A DNA stretch of 64,000 nt, from NCBI GenBank assembly GCA_947579605.1, contig OX388307.1:7169237-7233236 (forward strand). The letters run 5' to 3'. Shown here piece after piece: positions 12,296-23,590 of the stretch (position 1 is its first letter; every line of letters begins with the position of its first letter). The translations under genes and the position numbers were made by a program. The stretch comes from Athripsodes cinereus. Taxonomy: Eukaryota; Arthropoda; Insecta; Trichoptera; Leptoceridae. Under the pieces are notes generated by a model. That model made no database searches and was not told the DNA's origin. It saw only the letters and a list, made by a program, of their open reading frames with translations.

Positions 12296-12731
12296 TCTGT
12301 TTTATGAAATTGGATGATTTTTAATATTATTTTTAGAGCTAGCTTATGAAAAAGTTGCATTTAGTAGTATACGTCACAAACAAAATACCAACACAACTGA
12401 CATCAACAGTATATGTAAGAATCTAACAGTATATGTCACTGAAACCAGATACCAACACAACTGACATCAACAGTATATGTAAGAATCTAATAGTATATGT
12501 CATTTTTATATCAGAATCTATGAGTACAAGTCAATTTAATCTTTTATTTAAGTTATTTTTAAACTTTTGTATACACAGTAACAAAATAATACACATTTTA
12601 CATTGTAATTGTAAATTTCACGTCTATATATCAATATTTGACTTCAGAAGCTTATTTTAAAAACTTTAAAATGCTCTCCTGTAAAATGTTGAAATTTGAC
12701 TTATACTGTTAATGCCATGCACGAGAGAATT

Positions 12732-13860
12732 GTTGATCGGATAGGTACTGGACTTCAGTTATCTAGTAATACAAATCGTATTCGAGTCTCTTATTGGGCA
12801 ACCGAGGAAGGCATGGTCCAGAGGGATTCCACATCGAGCTCGCACTCGCAAAATTAATGGGGATGAGACTAAACCTATCCTAAAAATATGACTGTCTAAT
12901 TTGTGGTGATTAAAGCACTAGTTTTTTTATGTCACAGCAAAAAATATTTGCTATTTATTTTTGGCATACTAAAATATTGGTCGGCTACCTCAAATACGGA
13001 AAAGTGTTGTATGTATGAACTTATATAACTAACTATACCATGACTGTTTTTCTTGCGATAAAGGTTGTGATCTATCCGGAATATTTAATTTTTTTGGAGA
13101 GGACAATTTACATATTTCTAAAATGCAACTGGTCTGCTGGCTACCCCACTTGTGGGATATGTCGTGATGGTATAATAGTAGAAGTAGTTTCTCTCACAAG
13201 TTAGTATAAAACCTGTCATTTATTACATTTAAAAAAAAAACACTTTTTACCGATACGATTTTTCCCATTACTATGTAAGACAACCAGTAAATTTAACATT
13301 TTAGAATTTACATTTAACATTTAGATTTAATATTTTAGAAATTGGTTGTTACAAATTGCCTGCAGGCAATAAACCCGCCATTTGTACCATATATAAAATG
13401 TACAATAAAGATTATTATTTATTTATTTATTTAGATTTACCATAGCTTATTTGTATACATTTAAATTGTTATTTCTGTGTCATAAATTAATGAGACATTC
13501 AGAATGGCTGGAATACCTAATCACTACTGAATTATTGCCAGCCTTCGTCTATCTAAAGCTGGGTATAGGCCTGTTCTAAACATATTCATCTTTACGGTCT
13601 TGCGCAACGTGAACCAACTTTTTACCACATTTTGTAATCAAAAATTTAAAATGTTGATTGTCTTATACATTTTTTTTACGAATACCTGTTTTTTTAGTTG
13701 GTACTCGAAAACACATAAATAAGTGATAGACATTCTATTCTATTCTTCTCAAGACCATCCACTCGTTTAAGTGATAGACATATTCTACGCCTTCTACGCC
13801 ACTAAGAATTCTAATTTTAAAATATAATAATATGTAAGTTCTACAGTGAGTGAAAGTTTA
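12732..13860. other. Gene-free stretch with SINE and LINE tails
   Basis: Contains a family A 3' end (+, about 13095-13192, ending GTGATGGTATAATAGTAG). A LINE-type tail follows at 13376-13432 (CATTTGTACC..., AATAAAG, then ATTTATTTATTTATTTA). No gene seen. Confidence 0.5.
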
Positions 13861-15155
13861 AAGGGTTGTTCAACAAGAACTTTGTTTTTTAATTGTCGCA
13901 ACACCAGCAACATGATAGTTTTGACATTTAATTTTTTGACGTATTCGTAGTGGATGCATTGGCAATTGTTGCAATGAATTCAATTTCGCTTGAAAATCGC
14001 ATTAAAATAATTAAAATCCATTATGAAAATGGTGGTTCTGCTAAAGTGACATTTCGTCAAATTCGTGATATTTTCGGACAACATAATCGTCCTTCTGAGA
14101 CCGCTATTAAGAATTTGGTCGCTAAATTTGAGTCGACAGGCTCGATACAAAATGTGTTAACACCAACGCGTGTACGACCGGGTCGTTCAACTGAAAACAT
14201 CGCAGCCGTGAGCCACAGTGTTGAAGCAGATCCAAATTTGTCAATTCCTCGACGTTCTCGACAATTGGGATTATCCAAAACCACCACATGGCGAATTTTG
14301 CGTAAGGATTTGGCTTTGAAGCCTTACAAGGTTCAACTGGTGCAGGAATTGAAGCCGAACGACCATTCAAATCGCCGTAGATTCGCTCAATTCATTCAGG
14401 AACAACCCGGTGGTTTTTCTGAAAAAATCATTTTTTCAGACGAAGCCCATTTTCACTTGTCAGGGTACGTCAACAAGCAAAATTGCCGCATTTGGGCTTC
14501 TGAAAATCCTAGAGCAATTATTGAGAAGCCGTTGCATGCTCAGCGTGTCACTGTATGGTGCGCTATGTGGTCTGGAGGCGTGATTGGGCCGTTTTTTTTC
14601 GAAGATGAGACTGGAAATGCGGTAACGGTCAATGGATCACGCTATCGCAAGATGTTGACAACTCAATTTTGGCCTATTATTGATGACGTGGATATCACTG
14701 ACATGTGGTTTCAACAGGACGGTGCCACATGTCACACAGCCAATGAAACGATCAATTTATTGCAAACCAAATTTCCCGATCGCATGATTTCACGAAACTC
14801 AGCTGTTAAGTGGCCAGCCAGATCGTGTGATTTAACGCCACTGGATTATTTTTTGTGGGGCTATGTTAAGGACAGAGTCTATACGGAGCCAATCGAATCG
14901 ATTGCAGCCTTAAAACTCAAAATCCGTGATGTGATTAGCGAAATAGTCCCGCCATTTTGCCAAAAAGTGATTAAAAACTTTGATGAAAGAATCGACATCT
15001 GTCAGCGTGCTCGTGGTGGACATTTGTCAGATATCATTTTTCATGCATAATTGCCAAACTTTTCTCTTTGTAATTCAATAAAAATTTTAATCATCTTCAT
15101 CAAATTTTTTTGTTTTATTTTGTTTTAAAAAACAAAGTCCTTGTTGAAAAACCCT
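13861..15155 (+). mobile_element. DD41D mariner-type transposon, copy 2 (apparently intact)
   Basis: 1,295 bp flanked by TA (13859-13860 and 15156-15157). The 32-bp terminal repeats differ at only two positions between left and right ends. It encodes a full transposase. Same orientation as copy 1, 7.9 kb away. Confidence 0.95.
13950..15050 (+). CDS. DD41D mariner transposase, full length
   Basis: 366 residues from the first ATG. The methionine at residue 9 (MNSISLEN) may be the real start because mariner relatives begin near this conserved block. Two helix-turn-helix DNA-binding domains (about 10-120) are separated by a GRPR-like hook (VRPGRSTE). The DDE/D catalytic core has D164 (FSDEAHF), D257 (QQDGATCHTA) and D299 (TPLDYFLW). 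There are 41 residues between the second and third Asp, hence DD41D, the rosa-like branch of the Tc1/mariner superfamily. It cuts and pastes its own element at TA. No stop, frameshift or missing catalytic residue was found, so it could be active. Confidence 0.93.
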   Translation: MDALAIVAMNSISLENRIKIIKIHYENGGSAKVTFRQIRDIFGQHNRPSETAIKNLVAKFESTGSIQNVLTPTRVRPGRSTENIAAVSHSVEADPNLSIPRRSRQLGLSKTTTWRILRKDLALKPYKVQLVQELKPNDHSNRRRFAQFIQEQPGGFSEKIIFSDEAHFHLSGYVNKQNCRIWASENPRAIIEKPLHAQRVTVWCAMWSGGVIGPFFFEDETGNAVTVNGSRYRKMLTTQFWPIIDDVDITDMWFQQDGATCHTANETINLLQTKFPDRMISRNSAVKWPARSCDLTPLDYFLWGYVKDRVYTEPIESIAALKLKIRDVISEIVPPFCQKVIKNFDERIDICQRARGGHLSDIIFHA

Positions 15156-16021
15156 TATTATTAAACTTAACGTTATGGGCAAGGTTAGATACAAAGAAAA
15201 AGGAATTCATCCCCTATATTATTATTTTTATTAAACATATAGTTTTCTCCACCACCCCTCATGGCTATTTTCGTCTAGGGGTAGTTCACAACAACCAACC
15301 CTTAGCCTACTACTACTACTAATACATAACTAGACACAGTTTTATAATATTATGCATAAATATATTATTCTTATTCTTTATCTCATTTTTCTCTTTGTAT
15401 TATTATTTATTTCACCAAATATTTATCTATTTTTATACTACCCGTATAAACCTTTCAGGACCGTACGACTTCTACAAGAAAGTTTAATTATAAAAATAGA
15501 AAAATTATATCTAAAAAAATCATCGAAGTAACATGAAGTATTATGGTTTTGTAAAAAATGCCGAAACCGAAAAATATTTTCTGATGTCCATAAAAGGAAT
15601 TTTATTTACATTTATTTATTTATTTTCATATCCACGGCGTGAGCCTTTTAAATTTTTAAAAATACACAAAAAAATTCTATAAACATTTTAGTTTTATTTT
15701 CAAAAGAAAGGAATAATGAAAATTAAACAAAAATAAATAACTCTTTCTTTTTTGTTTGTAAGGAGAGGACAACTTTTGCTTTTGCCTGACGATGAGAGCG
15801 GAAGCTCTTGGAAGCCGGCTCGCATTTTTTAAAGTCGTCATTGGAATAACTATATATCTTGTTTTGTTAATAAATTACTCGTAAATTGAAATTATATTTT
15901 TAGGAGGTAACTATACTTCCCATAGACTTTAAAGGGTTAAATGATAGCCTTATACAAGAATAAATATACGTTTATGTATATACGAAGTGTTTATGTAATT
16001 TAAAAATAATTGGAAATAAAA
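15156..16021. other. No gene; hammerhead-core-like hairpin at 15785-15823
   Basis: A+T-rich. The short conserved element CCTGACGATGAGAGCGGAAG ... GAAGCCGGCTCGC recurs inverted at 23547-23588. Nothing else recognised. Confidence 0.5.
15785..15823 (+). other. CTGANGA-hairpin-GAAA motif (Penelope/hammerhead-like), copy 1
   Basis: CTGACGA, then an AGAGC-GGAA-GCTCT hairpin, then GGAA where the other copies have GAAA. This resembles the core of hammerhead ribozymes found in Penelope-like retroelement ends, but flanking stems I and III and a cleavage site were not found. Confidence 0.35.
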
Positions 16022-16172
16022 TCATCGATGAGGCTTGCCACCCATCCTGAATGTCTTTATTTTATATTGGCACGGAGAGGACAGCTTGCATGTTTATTAT
16101 ATGCAGCTGGTCTGCTGGCTACCCCACTTGTGGGTTATGCCATGATGGTATAGTAGTAGTAGTAGTAGTAGT
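16022..16172 (+). repeat. Family A copy, 3' half
   Basis: Starts at CATCGATGAGGCTTGCCACC and ends GCCATGATGGTATAGTAG with eight TAG repeats. Very close to the consensus, so relatively young. Confidence 0.88.
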
Positions 16173-16365
16173 AGAAAATAAAATATTACAAATAGGTCAG
16201 TACCTAATTATTATTTTTTAGAGTTTGATCCGTCACATAATGTACAAAGATAATATAAAACAACAAATTGTGATAATAATTTGTTTATTTATTTATACAC
16301 ATTTCACGGAACAAACAAACAAAACTTGTAATAAAGATACACTACATAATATGTGTGTAATGATG

Positions 16366-16414
<49 letters not shown>

Positions 16415-16424
16415 ATATATACCT
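16366..16424. repeat. (TA)n microsatellite within an inverted GAGGTATA...TATACCTC
   Basis: Near-perfect AT dinucleotide tract with ATGAGG at one edge and CCTCAT at the other; it would form a long hairpin. Confidence 0.9.
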
Positions 16425-16519
16425 CATTTTTTTAATCATTCAAAATACAACACACACAAAAAATGCACAGATATTTGATGTATTATAATATAACTCATAA
16501 TAGGTATTTTATATGTGGC

Positions 16520-16770
16520 AGGCAGAGAGAACGCCATATAAATCTATCCATACATACATACTTCCTTCGCTTTCTCCACATTAATAAATTTTTCATACAC
16601 GAACAATATTTTTCTTACTTAACACGCGTTGGTCCTTAATAATTTGATCCACGTGATCTAGTCACGTGATTCATGATCGTCCATGCTTTCTCACCCCCCT
16701 TCTTTCAAATAAATACACCCTTTTTGTCATCCCTTCATCGTCCATTCGAAAGATATGATCTGTATTTAAG
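16520..16770 (-). repeat. LINE 3' fragment (same family as 54196-54480)
   Basis: GCAGAGAGAACGCCATATAA, ACTTCCTTCGCTTTCTCCAC and TTTGATCCACGTGATCTAGT align with the coding-end LINE fragment at 54.2 kb, with many changes. Confidence 0.65.
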
Positions 16771-17014
16771 ACCTGATTAAAACAAAAGTTTACAAAAAGC
16801 AAATAAAAGAAGTAGAATAATATGTATTAGGTAATGCATACTACACAAAATTCACAAATATATGATGAAGTATAAAACCACCCATTCCGAATGTCTCACT
16901 ATTTTAAATACATATCTCCCTGCTCGCGTTTCTTCCAACCTTCATTATCAAGTTATTAAACCCTTCACTGTTTAGTAAGTGCCTACCTAGATTATAACCC
17001 TTGTGTGATATTAT

Positions 17015-17555
17015 GTGGTGTTACATTTGGCGAATATCGCCAGGATACCAAAATATCGTCAGCCATTTGAACCGTGTGAACAAAATGACAGCTAGTCTGA
17101 AACAATAAAAACTAGTAAAAACGATATCGTCTCAAGTTGACCACCTTTTAATTTTTTCTCTGGTTGAACGATTCGCGCATGCGTAGATGTGCGCGGCGTT
17201 CGTATCTATTGTAAAAACTTTATAAACCATAAATTTTATAATGTTTCCTGCTTCGTGACTGTTGTTATCTTTGTTGTTGGTTTGTGGCGTTTGTTTCCTT
17301 AATTAAAAGGTTAATTAAAAGGCGCCTTATAACCTCTACTATAACATTTTCAACTTATAATAAACACTTTGCGGTCTCCATCTCGGCGTCCGCCATTTTG
17401 AAAACAACGTCAAAATCAACGCGCATCTGACAGATCGTATCTATGTATGTCGGTGGACTGAGTGAACAGATGTTACGATCAATAGGCGTCCGGTGAATTT
17501 TGTTTTTTATGTAAGCGAAATTCGCCTGGCAATATCCGCCAAATGTGAACACCCC
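17015..17555. mobile_element. PIF/Harbinger-like MITE, intact reference copy
   Basis: 541 bp. Left end GTGGTGTTACATTTGGCGAA; right end is the inverse of GGGGTGTTCACATTTGGCGG. It contains GCGCATGCG and AAAACAACGTCAAAATCAACG. It gives the uninterrupted sequence (ACAAACCAACAACAAAG, read in reverse) that proves the nested insertion at 35.9-45.7 kb. Confidence 0.8.
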
Positions 17556-17834
17556 AATAGCCTAACATTGTTTAATACTAAACGCTTACTAGGGTTTCTT
17601 AGACCTTGGCAATAGAAAGACACAACGTTCTTACTTATGTATTCTAACATTTTGCTCTCTACCGCGAAATAAAAGCCCTATCGATAAATTTTAATTGATT
17701 AATTAATTACATTTAAGATTTGAATGTACCTACGTATATTTTGTTTTTTTATTATTAATTATGTACCTTAATATTTTCTATCGGTTTGATAATTCACTTT
17801 ATTGTAAGATTAATATTGTATTTTGTAAATTTTC

Positions 17835-18002
17835 AAAGACGGCCGCGTGTTGAGTAAGAGAAATCGGCATGTATATATGAGAAACTGGATGAATGTAGAG
17901 AAAACAAAAGAAGTATATAAGGATAGATCTATATGGCATTCCGGTCTCTCTGTCTACCCCACCTGGGACACGGCGCGAGGATATAGTATAGTACAGTAGT
18001 AA
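17835..18002 (+). repeat. LINE 3' end with TATAG tail
   Basis: Plus strand: GTGTTGAGTAAGAGAAATCG ... ATGAATGTAGAG ... GAAGTATATAAGGATAGATC ... CTACCCCACCTGGGACACGG then GGATATAGTATAGTACAGTAG. The coding end (VEEAKEV-, [12 protein letters not shown]) is degenerate, but the tail is clear and shares its layout with the family A tail. Confidence 0.7.
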
Positions 18003-18530
18003 TTTTCAGTGGTACTATACTATACTATTTTATTTTCTCTTATATTCATAAAATTACATAGATAAATGGATACATTTACGCCGTGATAGATAAATTAGAT
18101 AAATTTTGAGATAAATAGATATACAAATTAACGCCATAGTGATGTAGATAAATAGATAAAATCACGCCGTGATGGTATAGATAAATTTATTTTATTATTC
18201 ATTTAGTATCTAAGTTTTTTCCTCGATTGTACTTTCACATTTTTACTAAACGAAAGAGAAGAAAAGAAGCGAGTCCAAAATCTGGAATAATCTCTTTCGA
18301 ACAATGTTTTACGATCATAATATTTAATTGTATGTCTGACCTACAGAATTTATACGTAAGTAGCAGAGGCGTGACTTCCATACATGCAAAAGAAAACATC
18401 ACGTGGATACGAAATTCGCGTGGGCTATAGGTTCTTGCAGTGATTTTCCTCATAACGATACACTTCAAAATAATCAACGTTTTTTAATTGTGCCAATTCA
18501 TCAACACGAGCAAAATATCATATGTGCACG
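18003..18530. other. No gene recognised
   Basis: Short degenerate repeats of GATAGATAAAT with ACGCCGTGAT near 18050-18190. Nothing else. Confidence 0.4.
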
Positions 18531-18805
18531 TAGTGTTGTGGAATTCTCAAGAAATTATTTTTCGAGAAATTTACCGTTTTCGAGAAATTTCTCGGTAAAT
18601 TTCTCGAAGTGGAGAATTTTTGGAGAATTATGGTGTATTTTGAGGCAGATATATTTTTTATTGATCATTTTTACAATGATCAATAAAAAATACTACTAGG
18701 AAAAATTATGGAGAGAAATTTCTCTTCTATCAGACGAGAAATTTTCGGAAAAATTTCTCGTTCTCGAGAAATTTCTTTGGAGAATTGTCTCTACTCACAT
18801 CACTA
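18531..18805. mobile_element. hAT-type MITE made of GAGAAATTTCTC palindromes
   Basis: 275 bp starting TAGTGTTGTGGAATTCTC and ending with the inverse type CACATCACTA. It has a perfect 8-bp duplication TGTGCACG (18523-18530, 18806-18813). The interior repeats the palindrome CGAGAAATTTCTCG or parts of it at least six times, and has a central hairpin (TTTTTTATTGATCAT ... ATGATCAATAAAAAA). Confidence 0.85.
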
Positions 18806-18876
18806 TGTGCACGTAATTCGTTGGTTTATTAATTTACATTATGGATTTACTGTGTTTTATTTATGAATTAATAAAG

Positions 18877-19230
18877 CCGTGGAGCACCCAGCAAAGAATT
18901 AGGCCCAAAATACAATGCAGGCTTAAGATCCTCCTTAACCATAAGGAGCACATAAAGCTTCGCTTATCCAAATTACGCGATTTACAATGTCTCCTCAGCA
19001 CGAATTTGCGGCTTAAGCTACTCCTCAGTGTCCTCAGCAATGTTAAGTTCGCTTAAACCCAGTTAATTTTTTTTATCAAAAGTGGACGCCGCAAATTACA
19101 ATAAGGACAAACTGACATTAATGTCATATGGTCGCGCCATCATAACACTTTTTGTTTGTTATTGCTTAGGTTGTTTCATTCGGGCTTAAGTCCCTCACTC
19201 TTTTCCATAACTAATATAAAACGCCTTGTC
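18877..19230 (+). repeat. Family A 5' head interrupted by a TTA-flanked MITE
   Basis: CCGTGGAGCACCCAGCAAAG ... AATTA | insertion | (TTA)AGTCCCTCACTCTTTTCC restores the family A head when the insertion is removed. Confidence 0.75.
18902..19185. mobile_element. PIF/Harbinger-type MITE with TTA duplication
   Basis: 284 bp, starts GGCCCAAAATACAATGCAGG and ends TTTCATTCGGGC. Flanked by TTA (18899-18901 and 19186-19188) inside a family A copy. Internal AAGGAGCACATAAAGCTTCG has no coding meaning. Confidence 0.7.
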
Positions 19231-20154
19231 CCGCCACTGCTAAGTGTAACTAATCGTGTATTCTTCTTAGATAGGTGCACACTAAAGTTTTCCACATTAA
19301 TTTCTGGGTTATGGTTTAGGAGTCCCGAAATGGGTTAAGCATATGGAATAATGAACAATCTTATTTTATAACTTTACTAGAGTATTTTACTCCCACAGAT
19401 TCAAGTAAACATGGCTTATTTTTGACGTAATATGTTCATTCCTTCATTATTTATGTGACTAAAACTTGGAGACTATGTAAATCTTCATTTTGGTTGTTTT
19501 TGGCAAAGAATAATGTCTTCCACACTTTTCTGTTAGTTTTCCAATGTATCTATATCTATCTATACCATCACGGCATATCCCACATCTAGGCTAGTCTAGC
19601 TAGTAAACAAAAAAGCTGTTCTCTACATGTCATCCAAAAAATTAAGACATTCAGGAAGGGTAGCAAACCTCATCAATGAATTTGAGATATAAAATGTCTT
19701 TATTTGTTCAAACACCTGCCTTTTACAGGACACACTTGAAAACTTACGGAAAAGAGTGAAAGACCAATTCTTTAACTGGTGGTCGACGGCTTTAGTTACT
19801 TTAGTTACGAATGTCCTGTAGAAATCAGGTATTTGTAAAACAACATTATATTTAAAACATATGTACAACAGGGAACACACGTTTATTCCATGGATTTAAT
19901 TTGCTGGCTACCCTGATTGAGAGAATTGGCAGAAAGATATGTATAGAAAGAGAGAAGTCGAAGACTTTTTTTTGCCAGCGTCCTTAAAACAGTCGAATAA
20001 TCATTATACATTTGAATGTAAAAAAAGTGCGTATGTTATCAGTAGGTATATTCCTTATAGACGTGTGTACTAAACAAGTGGTAGGAAAACTTAAACCTTT
20101 TGTCAAAAACCTACTTGTTCCTTGTTCTTAAAATAGTAAGTAAGCATTGACCCG
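19231..20154. other. Gene-free; family A copy (-) at about 19556-19790
   Basis: CATCACGGCATATCCCACAT marks the tail and GTGAAAGACC the head side. The remainder is unrecognised. Confidence 0.55.
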
Positions 20155-20400
20155 TTTAGTTCCCGGTAAAGAATATAGGTGTCCCACCTTTTTTCTAAGT
20201 TTTCGAGTGGCCTTTTAGATGTTTTAGTTGTTCAAAAAACATTCACAAGACATTTTACACCTTCAATTCAGCGATGAGATATGCCACTTATCCTGAAAGT
20301 CATTAACTTTTATTGGATAAGAGAGGAAGACGTGCCAGTTTTTTACATGCAATTAGTCTGCTGGCTACCCCAATTGTGTAAATGCTGTGATGATAGAAGG
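20155..20400 (+). repeat. Family A copy, nearly full length, diverged
   Basis: Head CCCGGTAAAGAATATAGG, middle TTTTCGAGTGGCCTTTTAGA and GCGATGAGATATGCCACTTA, tail CTGCTGGCTACCCCAATTGT. The TAG tail is lost. Confidence 0.8.
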
Positions 20401-21147
20401 TATGCATCGAAATTATTTTGTTTTTAGAATACCAATTCTTTTAGTTTACAGGAGACAAAAAACAATCGTTTTTTAGTTCGTTTTGAAGATGTCAACATAT
20501 CAATAACATTTCAGATAAAATGTGCACAAATTTATGTAAAGACGAATAAACGTAAAAAAATATTATTTCGATGATTAATATATCTTTCAATTCTGAAAAT
20601 ATATATTTTATATAATATTATATAATTACTAGACATATTATCTTACTCAGTCGATCTACATAATAATAAGTTATTTTCGGCAAAGAAGCACTTGTAAGAT
20701 GTCGAGCACTGTATATCTATACTTACATACGAACTTATTGTAATTATATTACATTTATTCGACTCATAATGCGTTGTATAACACTTCTCTACCTGCTTAG
20801 TCAGTTTATTTATTTATTTATTTTCATTAATACTTTCGAATGGTCCGGTATATACATAAAATATATATAAATGTCTTCATTTTTGTGGGCTGCGGCGTCC
20901 ATGTTTAATCTTAGCTCCAGTGCTGTCAGCTAGAGTCTCAACTGCGATCAAATATCTGGACAAACGGATTTTTTTTTATTCGGTGAACAAGGTTTTTTTT
21001 CCTGACTGAAATTCTCAGATAGCAAACTCAGGGAACTGATCAAACAGAGCGTGTAAAGCCTTTCGTGTGTAGTGTGAGATGGGATGTTATCTCCGGTTCT
21101 GATGAATCCGTCACTGTTTCCGAGGAGCTTGGGCGGCCGTTGCTTAA
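20401..21147. other. No gene recognised
   Basis: Contains a G+C-richer piece at 20880-20960 and 21060-21140 (CTCCGGTTCTGATGAATCCG) that may be retroelement debris. No motif supports a family. Confidence 0.4.
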
Positions 21148-21863
21148 GGGGCCCCTTTAGCAAAAACGATAAAACATTCAATTTTTTACAAGTTTGGTAC
21201 ACAAACTCTCAAAACTTGTTGACCCTACGAACATTTTGATTTGATAAAATATGAAAACAAATATTCATTACCAATATCAAACTTTAACTTTTAAAAATAA
21301 AATTGATTTTAGCTTCATAGTATTCGTTTATAAAAAAGCATATTTTTAAAAATCGAATTCAGGGGTGTGTTTGGTACATAAATGCACGTGAATCCTAGAA
21401 ATTTCATATATTTTTTTTAATATTACGAATACGTAGATAGTCATTACAATATTATAGAACAAATAAATTCTATTGTTTTGGTTTTCTTCATGGAGATTGA
21501 CCGATTTAATTTTTTTTTTGATAAAATTTCTCATATTTTGAAACCAAAAATCACCACATGAACTCGATTTTTTGTATACTAAAAAAAGTTTGCTAAAATC
21601 TATAGTATTTATATGCTTGATAGGATGAATAAAAAAAATATATATTTTACAAATAATTTGTATTTTGATATAACAAAGAGTACCTAAATAAATCTCGTCA
21701 GTCTGCGATTTATTTATTTTTTAGTAAAAAACTAATTGGTAATAAATATTTGTTTTTTTATTTTATCAAATCAATATGTAAGCAAGGGTCAACAAGTTTT
21801 GGCAGTTTTTCTATCAAATTTGTTGAAAATTGAATATTTTGCCGTTTTTGCTAAACAGGGCCT
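21148..21863. mobile_element. Long-TIR element with TTAA duplication
   Basis: 716 bp bounded by TTAA (21144-21147, 21864-21867). Terminal inverted repeats of about 130 bp are imperfect: outer parts GGGGCCCCTTTAGCAAAAAC and, inverted, AGGCCCTGTTTAGCAAAAAC; AAAACTTGTTGACCCT is shared further in. TTAA targets are used by piggyBac and Kolobok elements. No transposase. Confidence 0.75.
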
Positions 21864-21867
21864 TTAA

Positions 21868-22352
21868 GTAGCATTCACATTGCTTCACTTCGGATGATCA
21901 TCCAGAGTGTCAGGGTCAAAACTATTCATCGAAAGTGAACACGTTTATTCACACTTGTTCATCCTAAGGTTTCACTGCCATGTCAACACTCACGGTCGTG
22001 TTGTATGTAGTTTGACGGATTTTCGTAAAAAAAATAATCAAATAAATAAAAAAAATGAAAAATAACACTTATTAAAATGTAAAATAAGTAATATAATTCT
22101 CGACAGCATGATACTTTTGTATATGATTCTGACTTTCATTACAAATTCAACAATAGGATAAACAAATAATAGGATAAAATTTGTTTATGGTCGTTTCAGT
22201 GAAAGGGCCTTTCATATAAATTATGTCGGGTAGTAATCGCTTACATCTGTCATCACTAGTGATAGCTATTGATAAAACGCCTTTTCACTCCTTTTCATTT
22301 TGGAGGACCATCCAGAGTGATCACTGAGAAAGTGAAGAAATGTGAACGCCTC
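21868..22352. mobile_element. PIF/Harbinger-like MITE, copy 2
   Basis: Same family as 5258-5734: GTAGCATTCACATTGCTTCA ... GTGAACGCCTC, with TTTA on both sides. Directly abuts the TTAA element. Confidence 0.7.
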
Positions 22353-23546
22353 TTTACCGCGTGGTCACGAGTAGCAAACTCAGACACTGGATAAATTCAT
22401 TTAGTGTAAAATGTCAGTACATAAAAATTTGATTTATGTATATCATCCATACTAACATTGATTTTCTCTGTTAGTTTTCACACAAACTTTTTAGTTTGTT
22501 ATTATTTTGGAAAATACAGTTTATTATAACCCGAAAAGAAGAAGATTCTGCACACTTAATTTAAGAAAAATGGTAATTTGGATTCATCCAATGTTGACAC
22601 CAAACTACTCGTATATTTGCAGTAGGTAAATGGAATATGTACCTACTTATTATAAAAATAATCTAGAAAAACTTTCAAAAGATGCATGCTTGCATTAAAG
22701 GAACATGTGTCATTGGCGAACTTATAAACTTGCATGCAAACGCACTAAATAATTTATACGAGTATTGTAAATAAATATATAAAGCTTTATTGAAAAGTAC
22801 TCAAAACTAAAGTACACAAATGTTAAGCTATAACAAGCTTTTAACTGGTATAAGAAACGAACAGATTATACGTAGGTAGACTGTGATTAAATATATCTGA
22901 AAATCGAGGCTTTTCCATGCCTACCTAACAATCAATACATAACTTATTAATTTGTAATTACAGATGTATCCAAATCTAATATTATACTTTGTACAAAGCT
23001 ATTAAAATTTCAATCAATATTTAGGTACGTTTTATCTATTATCAGAAACATACTTTCCATATAAGCAAAAAAGCAATGCATGCTTAGGATAGCATGCTCA
23101 CCATACAAACAAAATACCAACGCATGTTTCACCAATTGTGTAAAATTCCTTAAGACATTTTATTAATAAATAGATCGACACCTCAAATTTCTTCTCCTCC
23201 ATAACAACATTTCTTTCATCGCAAACACAAGACTAGCAGACTCAACAGACTAAATTTCAAATTTCTACTCTCCCCCTGTCATTGAATCTATTGGATCTTA
23301 TTTATATGTTGTATAGATAACACGGAGGTATCATTGACAAATTCATAACGAAAGCATAAGTAATATGAAAAGATTATGAGCGCGCAGATGTCAAAACCAA
23401 TCAGATATCTGAAATGAGTCATTAAAGATAAATATAATTGCTTGTAAAGTTGATATTTTCAACCGACGGTACTTGGTGGAAATTCATGTTGAATTAATTA
23501 AAATAAAACACTTATTTGTAGTATATCCACGGTGACTTTTTATTGG
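22353..23546. other. No gene recognised
   Basis: A+T-rich sequence; I see no coding motif or repeat boundary. Confidence 0.4.
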
Positions 23547-23590
23547 ACGCGAGCCGGCTTTCAAGAGCTTCCGCTCTCATCATCAGGCTG
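23547..23590 (-). other. CTGANGA-hairpin-GAAA motif, copy 2
   Basis: Minus strand: CCTGATGATGAGAGCGGAAG, then CTCTTGAAAGCCGGC. CUGAUGA and GAAA flank an AGAGC-GGAA-GCUCU hairpin, as in a hammerhead core. Downstream AATAAAAAGTCACCGTGG is shared in part with copy 1. Confidence 0.4.

Larger units (their letters stand above)
9010..12731. mobile_element. Segment bounded by perfect 33-bp inverted repeats, enclosing a LINE relic
   Basis: 9010-9042 and 12699-12731 are exact reverse complements (outer part AATTCTCTCGTGCATGGCAT). Near both ends the motif AACAGTATAWGT recurs in either direction (about 9031, 9276, 9341, 12408, 12424, 12467, 12703). 12385-12502 is a ~59-bp tandem duplication carrying it. 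I saw none of these motifs in the middle, which is filled by a LINE remnant and a family A SINE. A DNA transposon with subterminal binding sites, later invaded, fits best. Superfamily and TSD are unresolved (AATT at both edges may be the duplication). Confidence 0.7.

Noticed and set aside
16225..16488. 87-residue frame with Tyr-Ile repeats
   Set aside because: Translation of an AT microsatellite.
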